A DNA stretch of 64,000 bases from Pseudomonadota bacterium (GTDB lineage Bacteria > Pseudomonadota > Gammaproteobacteria > Halothiobacillales > Halothiobacillaceae), in NCBI GenBank assembly GCA_021801265.1, contig JAJYYE010000002.1, forward strand, positions 102,704 to 166,703, given 5' to 3'. Shown here piece by piece: positions 27,831 to 38,379 of the stretch. Both the position numbers and the translations under genes were made by a program. The notes under the pieces are model-generated. The model was given only the letters and a program-made list of their open reading frames with translations. It made no database searches and was not told the origin of the DNA. Within the stretch, counting starts at the first letter, position 1, and the number at the start of each line of letters is the position of its first letter.

Positions 27831-29903
27831 TTAGATGCCTTTCATTGACAGGCGCATACGACCTTGTTTATCCAGTTCGAGTAATTGAACCCGTACGGTG
27901 TCGCCTTCCTGTAATTTATCCGTGACCCGCTCAATCCGTTCATCACAAATTTGTGAGATGTGCAGCAGTCCATCTTTACCCGGCAGGATATTTACGAACG
28001 CACCAAAGTCGGTGATACGCACCACCTTCCCCTCATAAATTTTACCGACTTCCGCTTCAATCGTAATTTGTTCAATCCGCCGTCGTGCTTCCTCGCCGCC
28101 TTCGGCCGACGTGCAGGTGATAGTCACCATGCCGTCTTCAGCGATATCAATTTGCGTACCGGTATCGCGGGTAATGCCTTGAATAGTGGCACCGCCTTTA
28201 CCAATCACCTCTCGGATTTTATCCGGATTGATTTTAATTTTAATAAACTGTGGCGCATTGGGTGCCGTGCTGGCGCGCGGCGCCGACAGTGACGCATTCA
28301 TAATCCCAAGAATATGCTGCCGCCCCGCTTTGGCCTGCGCCAGTGCTTGCGCCATAATCTCACGGGTAATCCCATGAATTTTAATGTCCATTTGCAAGGC
28401 CGTGACCCCATCGGCTGTGCCCGCGACTTTAAAGTCCATATCGCCCAAGTGATCTTCATCGCCCAGAATATCGGAAAGCACCACAAACCGATCAGCCTCT
28501 TTAATCAGCCCCATCGCAATGCCCGCAACGGGGGCTTTCAAGGCGACGCCGGCATCCATCATCGATAATGAGGCGCCACAAACACTCGCCATCGAGCTGG
28601 AGCCATTCGATTCGGTAATTTCAGAAACGACACGCAACGTGTATGGCGAACTTTCAGCCGTTGGAATGACGGCTAACATGCCTCGGCGAGCCAAATTACC
28701 ATGGCCAATCTCCCGGCGCTTGGGCGCGCCAAAGCGGCCGGTTTCACCCACGCTGAACGGCGGAAAATTATAATGAAAAATAAAGGACTCTTTGCGCTCA
28801 CCCACCACGGCATCAATCAACTGCGCATCACGGGACGATCCTAATGTGGTTACGACCAATGCCTGCGTTTCACCCCGCGTAAACAGTGCTGAACCATGCA
28901 CACGCGGCAACACGCCAGTACGCACCGTAATAGGACGAATGGTTTTGGTATCCCGACCATCAATCCGCACCTCACCATCTAAAATTCGGGTGCGCACAAT
29001 AGAAGACTCCAATTCCTCCAGCAGACCGGCCACCAATTTAGCAGGGGTCGTTTCCCCCTCCACGAACTGAGCAATGGCTTCGGCACGGAGTTCGTTTAGG
29101 CGGCGATAGCGCAGCTCCTTTTCAGGAATTTGATAAGTTTCAGCAACCGATACCGCGAAGGATGCACGCAGGCGCGCAGCCAATTGAGGATGCTCGATCG
29201 GCGGGGCCCAGGCCATCACCGGCCGCGCGGCATTCGCAGCCAAGCGCGTAATCGCAGCAATCGCCGTTTGTGCCGCTTGGTGACCGAACATGACCGCATC
29301 CAGCATCGTCGATTCCGGCAATTCAGACGCTTCAGACTCAACCATAAACACCGCATCTTCGGTGCCAGCAATCACCAAGTCCAATGTGGAATTCGTCATT
29401 TCGCTGCAGGTAGGGTTCAGTACGAAGGCATTCTCAATATAACCCACCCGAGCCCCTGCCAAATGTGCTTCAAAGGGCACGCCCGACAAGGCCAGCGCGG
29501 CCGAAGCGCCCAGCAATGCGGGAATCTCGCCATCCACTTCGGGATCGAGCGAGAGCACTTGGGCAATGACCTGTACCTCGTTGTAAAAACCTTTAGGGAA
29601 TAAGGGACGCAAGGGACGATCAATTAAACGCGCAATCAGCGTCTCAGCTTCAGTTGAACGGCCTTCCCGTTTGAAAAACCCACCTGGAATACGGCCTGCC
29701 GCGTAAAATTTCTCTTGGTACTCAACGGTCAACGGCAGAAAATCCTGTCCGACTTCGGGAGCGGCGGCAACAACCGCCGTGACCAGGACCACGGTATCGC
29801 CCATCTGCACCATCACCGCACCGGAAGCCTGCCGGGCAATTTCGCCTGTGGTCAATGTGACGGAATGGCGTCCATAATCAAAGCGCTCGGTAAATACAGC
29901 CAC
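27831..29903 (-). CDS. pnp: Polynucleotide phosphorylase
   Basis: 3'-5' phosphorolytic exoribonuclease, core of the RNA degradosome. Two RNase PH domains (residues 1-220 and 310-540), a KH domain (about 550-610, with [23 protein letters not shown] split over the GxxG loop) and an S1 domain (about 620-690, [22 protein letters not shown]). Length 690 aa is a little shorter than E. coli (711), the difference being the C-terminal tail. The GTG start has AGGGG six nt upstream. It follows rpsO after 193 nt, separated by a hairpin; in E. coli RNase III and PNPase itself control this leader. Confidence 0.96.
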   Translation of the reverse strand: MAVFTERFDYGRHSVTLTTGEIARQASGAVMVQMGDTVVLVTAVVAAAPEVGQDFLPLTVEYQEKFYAAGRIPGGFFKREGRSTEAETLIARLIDRPLRPLFPKGFYNEVQVIAQVLSLDPEVDGEIPALLGASAALALSGVPFEAHLAGARVGYIENAFVLNPTCSEMTNSTLDLVIAGTEDAVFMVESEASELPESTMLDAVMFGHQAAQTAIAAITRLAANAARPVMAWAPPIEHPQLAARLRASFAVSVAETYQIPEKELRYRRLNELRAEAIAQFVEGETTPAKLVAGLLEELESSIVRTRILDGEVRIDGRDTKTIRPITVRTGVLPRVHGSALFTRGETQALVVTTLGSSRDAQLIDAVVGERKESFIFHYNFPPFSVGETGRFGAPKRREIGHGNLARRGMLAVIPTAESSPYTLRVVSEITESNGSSSMASVCGASLSMMDAGVALKAPVAGIAMGLIKEADRFVVLSDILGDEDHLGDMDFKVAGTADGVTALQMDIKIHGITREIMAQALAQAKAGRQHILGIMNASLSAPRASTAPNAPQFIKIKINPDKIREVIGKGGATIQGITRDTGTQIDIAEDGMVTITCTSAEGGEEARRRIEQITIEAEVGKIYEGKVVRITDFGAFVNILPGKDGLLHISQICDERIERVTDKLQEGDTVRVQLLELDKQGRMRLSMKGI

Positions 29904-30015
29904 ATTCTTCCCCTATTATTTTTTATCCGGCATCGTTGATCCGGCATGGTTTTCTGGATTCATTTTTCTGGCATGTGCAGCCTACTGAAATTGATCCGTG
30001 CACAAGATTCGCATA

Positions 30016-30042
30016 AAACAATCCCGGCACAAGTCCGGGATT
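30016..30042 (-). terminator. rpsO-pnp intergenic hairpin/terminator
   Basis: AATCCCGG / CCGGGATT stem with a seven-base loop, followed on the minus strand by GTTTTA. It stands where the rpsO terminator stands in E. coli. The short T-run suggests partial termination with readthrough into pnp. Confidence 0.6.
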
Positions 30043-30096
30043 AAAAAATGAGTCAGGGGCACATGGTGACGAGTAAACCCATCAATGCCCCATGTA

Positions 30097-30366
30097 TTAC
30101 TTACGTAGACCTAAACGAGCAATCAGATCCTGATAACGCGCAACATCCTTGGATTTCAAATAGTCCAGCAATTTGCGGCGCTGATTCACCAGCTTCAACA
30201 AACCCCGGCGTGAATGATGATCTTTCTTGTGTTCAGCAAAATGATCCGTTAAATGCACAATACGGTGCGTCAACAGGGCTACCTGAACTTCCGGTGAACC
30301 GGTATCCGCGGCACCACGGGCATAATCAGACAATACTTGGGCTTTTTGCTCAGTCGTTAACGACAT
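30097..30366 (-). CDS. rpsO: 30S ribosomal protein S15
   Basis: Primary 16S rRNA binding protein of the platform, 89 aa, the standard length. Diagnostic sequence: [47 protein letters not shown] clear AGGAG lies 6-7 nt before the ATG. It sits between truB (113 nt upstream) and pnp, the universal gammaproteobacterial order. In other species S15 represses its own translation; I could not recognise the pseudoknot here. Confidence 0.96.
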   Translation of the reverse strand: MSLTTEQKAQVLSDYARGAADTGSPEVQVALLTHRIVHLTDHFAEHKKDHHSRRGLLKLVNQRRKLLDYLKSKDVARYQDLIARLGLRK

Positions 30367-30479
30367 GGAATTTCTCCTATTTCACCTGGGCTGGGTGGGT
30401 TGATGAATGCCATCAGGTTCGAGCGAATCCGCGCCCTTACCGATGATTTTTTGGAACGAAGCACCCGAGGTGCACCCGT

Positions 30480-31436
30480 TCACAACGCCGCAAATAATCT
30501 TCGCGGCGCCACTCGTCCGTCATCCAGAACTTCCCCCATGCCCAGGAAGAGGTCGTCGGGTCCGTAAATACAAAACCACCCGGTCTGCGGCGCTTGCGCC
30601 ACAAACACTGGATGACCATGACGAATATGGAAGGCACTGTCCGCATCCAGTCTCACAACCGGATAGCTCGCCAGCGCCGAATCAGTGGGCAGGATAACAC
30701 GGTTTAAAGCGGTTTCCTCATCTGCCTCAACCAGTTCGGTTAATTCATCGAGCGTCCACATCCTTGGCATCGAATCCAGGGACGCGTCACTCGTCGTCGC
30801 CGATTCAACTAACCACGGGCCAACACCGATGCGGCGCAGCTTGGTGACCACTGCACCACAACCGATGGCGGCGCCAATATCTTCGATCAAGGTGCGAATG
30901 TACGCGCCCTTGCTGGAGTGGACCAATAATTCAAAATACTCGCCATCAAAGTTGAGCAATTCGATGCGATAAAAATGAATGGTACGCGGCTGCCGCTCCA
31001 CTGTTTCACCGGCGCGAGCAAGCTCATAAAGGCGCTTCCCGTCGACTTTAAGCGCGGAATACATCGGGGGGATTTGCTGGACAATACCGCGGAAGGGTTC
31101 CAAATAAGCTTCCAGTATCTCGGGGGTCAACGCAGGTACCGGCAGTTCTTCAACAACGGCGCCTTCCATATCCCCGGTTTCGGTGCGAATGCCTAACCGA
31201 CCAGTAACCCGATACGTTTTATCCGCATCCAGCAGCAAACCAGACACACGCGTTGCATGACCAAAGCAGAGGGGTAGCATGCCGGTAGCTTCCGGGTCGA
31301 GACTGCCGGTGTGACCTGCCTTGGCCGCTTGAAGCAGATATTTTACCCGCTGCAATGCCTGATTTGAACTCAGCCCCAGCGGCTTATCAAGCAGCAGAAT
31401 ACCGTTAATTTCACGACCACGCCGCCGCCGACTCAT
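30480..31436 (-). CDS. truB: tRNA pseudouridine-55 synthase
   Basis: Makes pseudouridine 55 in the T-loop of tRNAs. The catalytic Asp is in GHTGSLDPEATGML; the N-terminal GILLLDKPLGLSSN motif, the YSALKVDGKRLYELARAGE motif and a C-terminal PUA-like domain (about residues 240-318) are present. Length 318 aa. The start overlaps the rbfA stop by 4 nt. Confidence 0.95.
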   Translation of the reverse strand: MSRRRRGREINGILLLDKPLGLSSNQALQRVKYLLQAAKAGHTGSLDPEATGMLPLCFGHATRVSGLLLDADKTYRVTGRLGIRTETGDMEGAVVEELPVPALTPEILEAYLEPFRGIVQQIPPMYSALKVDGKRLYELARAGETVERQPRTIHFYRIELLNFDGEYFELLVHSSKGAYIRTLIEDIGAAIGCGAVVTKLRRIGVGPWLVESATTSDASLDSMPRMWTLDELTELVEADEETALNRVILPTDSALASYPVVRLDADSAFHIRHGHPVFVAQAPQTGWFCIYGPDDLFLGMGEVLDDGRVAPRRLFAAL

Positions 31437-31849
31437 GAGGATTCTCCTGCTTTGGTCGCTGGTGAATCTCCTGATATTTCAGGCTCGTCGCTATGGGCAT
31501 CGTCTTGACGTCGGACGGCCGAGATCAGGGCATCCATCTGCATCCCGCGTTCAATCGAAGGGTCAAACACGAAACTTAAACGCGGCACGCTACGCAGGCG
31601 CATGCGATGGGCCAACTCGGTCCGAAGGAATCCAGCAGCACCGTCAAGCCATGCCTGAGCTCGTTCACGTTCATCGATGTTCAAAACGCTGTAAAAGACT
31701 TTCGCATAACTGAGATCGCGGGTGACTTCGCAGTCAGTCACGGTGAGTAAGCTAATATTTACCTGGCGAATTTCCTCACGAAGCAAGTCAGCAATTTCGC
31801 GTCGAATCTGTTCCGCCACACGTTGATGACGACCAAAACCTTGTGGCAT
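31433..31849 (-). CDS. rbfA: Ribosome-binding factor A
   Basis: A late 30S assembly factor needed for 16S rRNA 5'-end maturation and cold adaptation. KH-like fold; the start MPQGFGRHQRVAEQIRREIADLL and the VTDCEVTRDLSYAKVFYSVL segment are diagnostic. The ATG at 31849 is preferred over a GTG four codons earlier because the family begins here; AAAGG lies 12 nt upstream. Length 138 aa, with an acidic Ser/Glu tail. It is separated from infB by an intrinsic terminator. Confidence 0.92.
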   Translation of the reverse strand: MPQGFGRHQRVAEQIRREIADLLREEIRQVNISLLTVTDCEVTRDLSYAKVFYSVLNIDERERAQAWLDGAAGFLRTELAHRMRLRSVPRLSFVFDPSIERGMQMDALISAVRRQDDAHSDEPEISGDSPATKAGESS

Positions 31850-31879
31850 AACGGCCAGCACCTTTCATCACATAAATTT

Positions 31880-31903
31880 AAAAAACCCACCGCTCAGGAG
31901 CGG
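31880..31903 (-). terminator. Intrinsic terminator between infB and rbfA
   Basis: On the minus strand CCGCTC / GAGCGG is followed by TGGGTTTTTT. It lies about 30 nt after the infB stop inside the operon, so it probably lowers expression of rbfA-truB-rpsO relative to nusA-infB. Confidence 0.65.
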
Positions 31904-31933
31904 CAGGCCGAGTCACCTATCACGCAGTTCGAC

Positions 31934-34726
31934 CTAGGAAAGCGTCCGTTGAACCTGAATTCGCTCGAAGACTTCGATGACATCGCCGACACGGACATCG
32001 TTGTAGTTTTTAACCCCAATCCCGCAATCAAAGCCGGCACGCACTTCTTGAACGTCATCTTTAAAGCGCCGCAAGGATTCGAGTTCGCCTTCATAAATCA
32101 CGATGCTATCGCGAAGTACCCGGATTGGGTTGCCTCGGTGAATGAGGCCCTCGGTAACCATACAGCCCGCAATGGCACCAAATTTCGGTGAGCGGAACAC
32201 ATCACGCACTTCAACCAGACCGAGGATTTTTTCCTGTGTCTCGGTACCGAGCAGACCAGACATGGCTTGTTTAACGTCATCGAGCATCTCGTAAATGATG
32301 CTGTAATAACGAATTTCCACGTTCTGTGCCTGTGCTAATTTCCGCGCAGAGGCTTCGGCACGCACATTAAAGCCGATCATAATAGCGTTTGAGGTAATCG
32401 CCAGGTTCACATCCGATTCGGTGATCCCGCCGACACTGCTCATCAGCACATTGACTTTAACTTCTTCGGTTGAAAGTTTATTCAAGCTATCACGAATGGC
32501 TTCAGCCGAACCCTGTACATCAGTTTTGACCAGCACATTCAAAGCGGAGATTTCGCCTTCTTTCATCTGCTCAAACATATTTTCGAGTTTGGTCGACTGC
32601 TGTGTCGCCAAACGGCTATCGCGGTATTTTCCCGCCCGGAACATCGCGATTTCACGCGCCTTGCGTTCATCTTCCACGACGACAAGATCATCACCCGCCA
32701 GCGGCGTTCCCGATAGGCCAATAATCACGACGGGAATGGAAGGACCCGCGCTGTCGATCTGGTGGCCATTCTCGTCCAGCATGGCACGAACACGGCCATA
32801 TTCAAACCCCACCAGAACGACGTCACCTTTCTTCAAAGTACCACTGCGTACCAATACGGTGGCCACAGGGCCTCGGCCTTTTTCAAGCGAAGACTCAACA
32901 ACTGAACCTTTCGCATGACCTTCGACCGGGGCCTTGAGCTCCAATACCTCGGATTGGACCAAAATAGCATCCAATAACTTGTCAATGCCCTCCCCCGTCT
33001 TGGCTGAAACCGGTACAAATTGGGTATCGCCGCCCCATTCTTCAGAAATGACGTCTAATTGGGAGAGCTCGCTACGAATGCGCTCAAGATCGATATTGGG
33101 TTTGTCGATTTTATTGATGGCAACAACAATCGGCACACCCGCGGCTTTAGCGTGTTGAACTGCCTCTTTAGTTTGCGGCATGACACCGTCATCGGCAGCA
33201 ACGACCAGAATAACGATATCGGTAACGCTCGCACCGCGTGCACGCATGGCGGTGAAGGCTTCATGGCCAGGCGTATCCAGGAAGCTGATCACGCCTCGGC
33301 TCGTTTGAACGTGATACGCACCCACATGCTGGGTAATACCACCCGCTTCGCCCGCCGTCACCTTCGTCCGACGAATGTAATCAAGTAATGAAGTTTTACC
33401 ATGGTCAACATGCCCCATCACAGTGACAACCGGCGGACGAGGTAGGGCAATACCCTGCTCAATCGCATCAACTAACTCAGCCTCTAGCGTTGAATCAGAT
33501 ACCGGCACGGCGGTGTGCCCCATCTCTTCAACCACCAAGGTCGCGGTATCTTGGTCAATCATCTGATTGATCGTCGCCATCACACCCATACTGAACAGAA
33601 TTTTGACAACATCCACACCCTTGACCGACATTTTCTGCGCTAAATCAGCAACAGAAATCGTTTCAGGTACCGTGATATCCCGCATGATTGGCGCAGTGGG
33701 TTTTTCAAAATTGGTGAGTTGTTTGTTATTGGCAGAACCCGCTCGACCCGCAGTTTTCTTTGACCGTTTAGCGCGTCGTTCACCCGCTCCAGCACCCAGA
33801 TGCAGTTCGGCACGCCCCCCTTTGACCTCACGTTCATGGCGGCCCTTACCGCTATGCTTCGCACCTTTTTTGCGATCCGCATCATCACCAGCGACGGCGG
33901 CCTTCGGCTCGCCAGCAGGCGCAGCTGCGGCCGGTCGGCCATGCTCGATCGTAGGGGCGGCCTCGGCTGTTGGCATCGCAATAATCCGCAAGCGCGACTT
34001 GGGCCGCCCGGTACGTTCATCAATTTCCGGTGGCAATATCGGAGCCGCGCTCGACATCGCAGGCTTATCGTCCGAGGTGTCTAAAACGGTATCAAAGGGT
34101 TCAGCAACGAGGGGGGTCGATGCAGCGACCGGTGACACAGGCACTTCTTTGGTAGCGATGGGCTCCAATAGTACTTCCGGCACAGACACCGAGGCAGCCA
34201 CAGCTTTGGGTTCAATCGTGGCAGTGACGATTGGCTCGACAACTGATTCGACTCGGGCTTCAACCAATGGTGGAACCTCAACCGGCGGCACCATATCGAC
34301 CACGGATGCGGCCGCATCTGACACCACATCCGATGCCGGCGCGGGTATGTGCGATGCTGGGGGCAGATGTGCTTCCGGCAAGATAGCCGGCGTAGCGGGC
34401 GCGCTTGGCGCAGGGGCTGATGGCTCCCGGGCAATATAGGTTTTGCTGGAGCGATACTCGACAGCGACTGTTTTACCGCGTGCAGCACCACCGCCAACCT
34501 TAATCTCTTCTTGCTTTTTACGTTGCAAGGTAATGCGATTAGGTTTTGCATCGGTAGAACCCACTGAATGTTGGCGTAAATGAGCTAACAGCTTCATTTT
34601 ATCGCCATCATTAATCAGTGAATCGACTGTACTCGCCGCAACGCCCGCCTCCGCCAGCTGTACCAGCAGGCGTTCAGGGGTTGCACCAACAATTTTCGCT
34701 AAATCTTTAACCGTGACCTCGGACAT
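31934..34726 (-). CDS. infB: Translation initiation factor IF-2
   Basis: GTPase that places initiator tRNA on the 30S subunit. The N-terminal IF2_N domain ([23 protein letters not shown]) is followed by a long Ala/Pro/Val-rich, low-complexity linker (about 90-330), a second IF2_N region ([21 protein letters not shown]), and the G domain with [17 protein letters not shown] and NKIDK. Domains II-IV complete the C-terminus. The ATG at 34724-34726 has AGGAG 5 nt upstream; a start seven codons earlier is also open. Length 930 aa, near E. coli (890). The linker produces long spurious open frames on the opposite strand. Confidence 0.96.
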   Translation of the reverse strand: MSEVTVKDLAKIVGATPERLLVQLAEAGVAASTVDSLINDGDKMKLLAHLRQHSVGSTDAKPNRITLQRKKQEEIKVGGGAARGKTVAVEYRSSKTYIAREPSAPAPSAPATPAILPEAHLPPASHIPAPASDVVSDAAASVVDMVPPVEVPPLVEARVESVVEPIVTATIEPKAVAASVSVPEVLLEPIATKEVPVSPVAASTPLVAEPFDTVLDTSDDKPAMSSAAPILPPEIDERTGRPKSRLRIIAMPTAEAAPTIEHGRPAAAAPAGEPKAAVAGDDADRKKGAKHSGKGRHEREVKGGRAELHLGAGAGERRAKRSKKTAGRAGSANNKQLTNFEKPTAPIMRDITVPETISVADLAQKMSVKGVDVVKILFSMGVMATINQMIDQDTATLVVEEMGHTAVPVSDSTLEAELVDAIEQGIALPRPPVVTVMGHVDHGKTSLLDYIRRTKVTAGEAGGITQHVGAYHVQTSRGVISFLDTPGHEAFTAMRARGASVTDIVILVVAADDGVMPQTKEAVQHAKAAGVPIVVAINKIDKPNIDLERIRSELSQLDVISEEWGGDTQFVPVSAKTGEGIDKLLDAILVQSEVLELKAPVEGHAKGSVVESSLEKGRGPVATVLVRSGTLKKGDVVLVGFEYGRVRAMLDENGHQIDSAGPSIPVVIIGLSGTPLAGDDLVVVEDERKAREIAMFRAGKYRDSRLATQQSTKLENMFEQMKEGEISALNVLVKTDVQGSAEAIRDSLNKLSTEEVKVNVLMSSVGGITESDVNLAITSNAIMIGFNVRAEASARKLAQAQNVEIRYYSIIYEMLDDVKQAMSGLLGTETQEKILGLVEVRDVFRSPKFGAIAGCMVTEGLIHRGNPIRVLRDSIVIYEGELESLRRFKDDVQEVRAGFDCGIGVKNYNDVRVGDVIEVFERIQVQRTLS

Positions 34727-34880
34727 GGGGTCTCCTGTGGTCGTCACACATCTAAAATTCGATTACCAACCACGCGCACGTGGTCGAAACAGAGCATATT
34801 TGCTGCGGCATTTAAGCCCAAAACAGCATCAATTAACAGCGGGCATGAATCAGAACCACACCCATTACCAAAATTTGGTA

Positions 34881-36362
34881 TCAAGCAAACCACGGCGCAC
34901 GCGCCGCCATGATCAACAGATGCGCTAAAGGTTCATCAACCCCTTCAAAGGCAGTTAATTCATCGATAGACAGCTCGGCCAAATCATCCGACGTGGTAAT
35001 ACCTGCCGCATGCAAAGCATCCAGCAGTGCAGGCGTCATCCCATCCAAATCGGCAATATCCAAGGTATCGCCTTCCGATTCGTCGGTCGCATCACCAGAT
35101 ATCGCTTGCACCAGCAACGCATCGCGCGCACGGTTACGCAACTCTTCCACGATACCCTCATCAAAACCTTCCACTTCCAGCAGCTCAGCCGTTGGCACAT
35201 AAGCCACTTCTTCCAATGAGGAGAAGCCCGCCTCAACCAACACCGAAGCCACATCTTCATCCACATCCAGATCGCGCATAAAAGCCTCAACATTGCGGCG
35301 GGTTTCCGTTTCACCCTGTGCAATCGCTTCATTTTCGCCCATCACGTTCAGATGCCAACCGGTCAATTGACTGGCCAGGCGTACGTTTTGCCCCCCCCGA
35401 CCAATGGCCTGGGACAGCTTTTCTTCCGTAACAGCAACATTCATGCTGTGGCGATCTTCATCCACCACGATTGATACCACCTCTGCTGGGGACATGGCAT
35501 TAATTACAAATTGCGCCGGGTTTTGGTCCCAAATGATGATGTCAACCCGCTCGCCATTCAGCTCATTGGTAACTGACTGCACGCGCGAACCGCGCATACC
35601 CACGCAGGTGCCGACCGGATCAATCCGGGAATCACGGGAAAGCACCGCTATTTTAGCGCGCAGACCTGGATCGCGGGCGGCACCTTTGATTTCGATCAGG
35701 CCTTGATCAATTTCCGGCACTTCAAGCTTAAACAACTCAATCAAGAACTCAGGCGCAGTCCGGCTAACAAATAACTGTGGCCCGCGCGGCTCATGGCGAA
35801 CATCCGCCAGATAACCCCGCAAACGATCGCCGGGTCGCACAGCCTCACGGCCAATCATTTCATCGCGGGGGATCAAGGCCTCAACATTACCGCCTAAATC
35901 CAAAATCACGTTACCGCGATCAATCCGCTTGATCAGCCCCATAATCAGGCTACCTTTGCGGTCCATGTAGGCATCCACAATCTGCCGACGTTCGGCCTCA
36001 CGCACTTTTTGCACAATGACCTGTTTCGCCGCTTGCGCCGCAATCCGGCCGAACTCGACTGACTCGATTTCTTCTTCGACAAAGTCACCGACCTTGATAT
36101 CCGGCTCATCCATTTGAGCCGCTTCCAGAATCATTTCTCGCTCGGGAAACTCGGAGGATTCACCGGCAACAACCTGCCAGCGGCGGAACGTGCGGTATTC
36201 ACCCGTTTCTTTATCAATCTCGACCCGTGCATCAATATCACCGCCATGACGCTTGCGTGCAGCTTGCGCCAACGCCGCTTCAATGGCTTCGAAAATGACT
36301 GCACGATCTACGCCTTTTTCGTTAGATACCGCATCGGCTACAAAAAGAATCTCTTTGCTCAT
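34881..36362 (-). CDS. nusA: Transcription elongation/termination factor NusA
   Basis: RNA-polymerase-binding factor for pausing, termination and antitermination. Domains: N-terminal RNAP-binding part (1-130), S1 (about 135-200, DRKGSLIMGLIKRIDRGNVILDLGG in part), two KH domains (about 200-345, with VGMRGSRVQ and IGRGGQNVRLAS), and two acidic helix-hairpin-helix repeats at the C-terminus that contact the alpha subunit. The ATG at 36360-36362 gives the usual MSKEILFVADAVSNEK start. Length 493 aa matches E. coli (495). It starts 10 nt after rimP. In E. coli NusA represses its own operon. Confidence 0.95.
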   Translation of the reverse strand: MSKEILFVADAVSNEKGVDRAVIFEAIEAALAQAARKRHGGDIDARVEIDKETGEYRTFRRWQVVAGESSEFPEREMILEAAQMDEPDIKVGDFVEEEIESVEFGRIAAQAAKQVIVQKVREAERRQIVDAYMDRKGSLIMGLIKRIDRGNVILDLGGNVEALIPRDEMIGREAVRPGDRLRGYLADVRHEPRGPQLFVSRTAPEFLIELFKLEVPEIDQGLIEIKGAARDPGLRAKIAVLSRDSRIDPVGTCVGMRGSRVQSVTNELNGERVDIIIWDQNPAQFVINAMSPAEVVSIVVDEDRHSMNVAVTEEKLSQAIGRGGQNVRLASQLTGWHLNVMGENEAIAQGETETRRNVEAFMRDLDVDEDVASVLVEAGFSSLEEVAYVPTAELLEVEGFDEGIVEELRNRARDALLVQAISGDATDESEGDTLDIADLDGMTPALLDALHAAGITTSDDLAELSIDELTAFEGVDEPLAHLLIMAARAPWFA

Positions 36363-36372
36363 GATGGTTGAA

Positions 36373-36900
36373 TTATTCCTGTGAGTTATTCGCAGCGCGC
36401 CGTGCTTGACGGTCGCCCTGAGTTCGATCAGATTTGGGCGCACCAAATTCAAAAACCAGATGGGCGCGTTCAACTTCCGCATACGGGAAGGTAAACACCT
36501 CAGGCACGCCGTCTATCGTGACACTGATTTGTTCACCCTCAACCGCCGTGACAATACCGTCAAACCGCCGCCGCTGTGACAAAGGGCGATGCAGCCGCAC
36601 CCGAACTTTCTGACCAATGAACCGCGCAAAATCACACGCACGGAACATGGGGCGCTCAACGCCCGGAGAAGACACCTCAAGCCGGTAAAAGCCGGGAAAC
36701 GGATCTTCAACATCCAGAACGCCGCTCAGGGCGTCGCTGATTCGGGAGCAATCATCCAGAGTAATACCGACGTCAGTATCGATATAAACCCGCAGCAAAC
36801 CATCCGGCCCACCGCGAAACTCGCCACCGACCCATTCACAACCCGCTGCTTCAACAACGGGTTGTAACAGGGCTTCAATGGATTCTGGAATTTTTTGCAC
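36373..36900 (-). CDS. rimP: Ribosome maturation factor RimP
   Basis: Assists 30S subunit maturation. Two domains: an alpha/beta N-terminal one (LLQPVVEAAGCEWVGGEF, LRVYIDTDVGITLDDCSRISDALSGVLD) and an SH3-like C-terminal one (QKVRVRLHRPL...FDGIVTAVEG). The GTG at 36898-36900 gives the family N-terminus and a 175-aa protein; the frame is open for 42 further codons upstream, but that extension passes through the leader terminator and is rejected. It is the first gene of rimP-nusA-infB. A basic tail (SDRTQGDRQARRAAN) follows the SH3 domain. Confidence 0.9.
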   Translation of the reverse strand: MQKIPESIEALLQPVVEAAGCEWVGGEFRGGPDGLLRVYIDTDVGITLDDCSRISDALSGVLDVEDPFPGFYRLEVSSPGVERPMFRACDFARFIGQKVRVRLHRPLSQRRRFDGIVTAVEGEQISVTIDGVPEVFTFPYAEVERAHLVFEFGAPKSDRTQGDRQARRAANNSQE

Positions 36901-36930
36901 AGCGGGCTTTTCTCTTAAAATACGCAAAAT

Positions 36931-36950
36931 AAAAAAGCCCCATTTGGGGC
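36931..36950 (-). terminator. Terminator-like hairpin in the rimP-nusA-infB leader
   Basis: On the minus strand GCCCC-AAAT-GGGGC is followed by TTTTTTATTTT, a canonical intrinsic terminator. It lies between the promoter at 36985-37013 and the rimP start at 36900, about 30 nt after the expected transcription start. It can end readthrough from dnaJ, and any transcript from the rimP promoter must also pass it. Confidence 0.85.
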
Positions 36951-36984
36951 CCGGTTTTCTTTTATCTTTGATCGCGGGATGCGG

Positions 36985-37013
36985 AATATATGAAGGTTCG
37001 GGCCAGATGTCAA
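36985..37013 (-). promoter_or_regulatory. Near-consensus sigma-70 promoter of rimP-nusA-infB
   Basis: On the minus strand a perfect -35 TTGACA (37008-37013) and a -10 TATATT (36985-36990) are separated by exactly 17 bp. It points toward rimP, about 85 bp upstream of its start, and lies downstream of dnaJ. This is the best sigma-70 match I found in the window. Confidence 0.85.
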
Positions 37014-37103
37014 ATTTACACCACAAAAAACCATAATTCCGTGGTGCGAACCCGCCATAGAATTAACGACAACGACTTTGACGCACACGACACCATGCCC
37101 TAT

Positions 37104-38261
37104 CTATTCGCCCCGAAGATCGTCAAAAAACCGTTTCACCGAGTCAAGAAAAGAACGTTCGCGTGGCCGATGCTGTTCCGCAATTTCACCGCCACTCCCG
37201 CCCGTTAATGATTGCTCAAATGCGTGCAGCAAATCCCGTTGTTCATTCGTTAATTTGACGGGGGTCTCCACGTGCACACTCACCAGCAAATCGCCTGGTG
37301 CGCCGCCGCGTACCGGTTGAACGCCTTTTCCACGCAAGCGGAACACTTTACCGGTCTGGGTTTCGGCCGGGATTTTGAGCTCGACACGCCCATCTAACGT
37401 GGGCACTTCAATCTCGCCACCCAAGGCCGCCGTCACAAAACTGATCGGCATATCGCACAGCAAATCAGCATCATTACGTTTGAAAATCGGGTGCGGCTTC
37501 ACTTCGATCAGTATGTATAAATCACCGGCAGGACCGCCCTGCTCGCCCGGACCGCCTTCACCGGTGTGCCGTAAACGATCGCCCGTATCTACGCCAGCAG
37601 GGATTTTAATCGTTAGCGTTTTCTTCGTTTCGATTCGACCCGAACCTCGACAAGCCGTGCACGGATCTTCGATAATTTCCCCACTGCCACCGCACGTGGG
37701 GCACGTTTGCTGAATCGCGAAAAAACCCTGCTGAACGCGCACTGCACCCGCGCCTTTACAGGTACCGCAGGCTTTTTTCCCGGTACCCGGTTTTGCGCCC
37801 GACCCATGGCAAACATCGCAGGTCTCAGTCGTTGGAATTTGAATATCGACTGTCGTGCCGCGCACCGCTTCTTCGAGGGTAATATTCAGGTGGTACTGCA
37901 TGTCGGCACCCCGGTAGGCGCGTGAACGCCCACCGCCGCCACCGCCACCGCCGCCAAAAATATCGCCAAACACTTCGCCGAAGATATCGGCAAATCCCGC
38001 CCCGCCACCAAACCCTGCGCCGCCGCCCGCACCCGGATTCACCCCCGCATGGCCAAATTGATCATAGGCTGCTCGCTTTTGGGGATCGGACAGCGTTTCA
38101 AAAGCCTCTTTGGCTTCCTTGAATTTCTCCTCGGTAGAGGGATCATCGGGATTGCGATCCGGATGAAACTTCATCGCCAGCCGCCGATAGGATTTTTTCA
38201 GCTCATCGCTTGATACGGTGCGCTCAACTTCCAAGATTTCGTAATAACAACGCTTCGCCAT
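37104..38261 (-). CDS. dnaJ: Chaperone DnaJ (Hsp40)
   Basis: Co-chaperone that stimulates DnaK ATPase and delivers clients. J domain with HPD (residues about 34-36, FHPDRNPDD), a Gly/Phe-rich linker with a run of Gly after DIFG, four zinc-binding CxxCxGxG repeats ([32 protein letters not shown]), and the C-terminal substrate-binding domains. Length 385 aa is standard. It follows dnaK by 118 nt; that gap has an imperfect AGCCGT/ACGGCT hairpin (38342-38367) without a T-run and a GTGC/GCAC hairpin, which could serve in mRNA processing. Confidence 0.96.
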   Translation of the reverse strand: MAKRCYYEILEVERTVSSDELKKSYRRLAMKFHPDRNPDDPSTEEKFKEAKEAFETLSDPQKRAAYDQFGHAGVNPGAGGGAGFGGGAGFADIFGEVFGDIFGGGGGGGGGRSRAYRGADMQYHLNITLEEAVRGTTVDIQIPTTETCDVCHGSGAKPGTGKKACGTCKGAGAVRVQQGFFAIQQTCPTCGGSGEIIEDPCTACRGSGRIETKKTLTIKIPAGVDTGDRLRHTGEGGPGEQGGPAGDLYILIEVKPHPIFKRNDADLLCDMPISFVTAALGGEIEVPTLDGRVELKIPAETQTGKVFRLRGKGVQPVRGGAPGDLLVSVHVETPVKLTNEQRDLLHAFEQSLTGGSGGEIAEQHRPRERSFLDSVKRFFDDLRGE

Positions 38262-38379
38262 AATCTGCTCAAAAATTAAACGGCAAGCGTGCGTTCATGC
38301 ACCCATGCCGTATGAGAAACTGGAATTCCGCTGACTGAGAAAGCCGTCGTCCCCGAGGAAAACGGCTCAAGTCGCAGGA

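Noticed and set aside
33567..34439. Plus-strand open frame of 290 codons opposite infB
   Set aside because: It is the antisense of the Ala/Pro/Val-rich IF-2 linker; its low-complexity Ser/Thr/Ala composition comes from the codon pattern of infB.
37026..37100. Possible tRNA or small RNA between dnaJ and the rimP promoter
   Set aside because: In many relatives tRNA genes precede rimP, but I could not fold a cloverleaf here; only a weak hairpin followed by six T is present.
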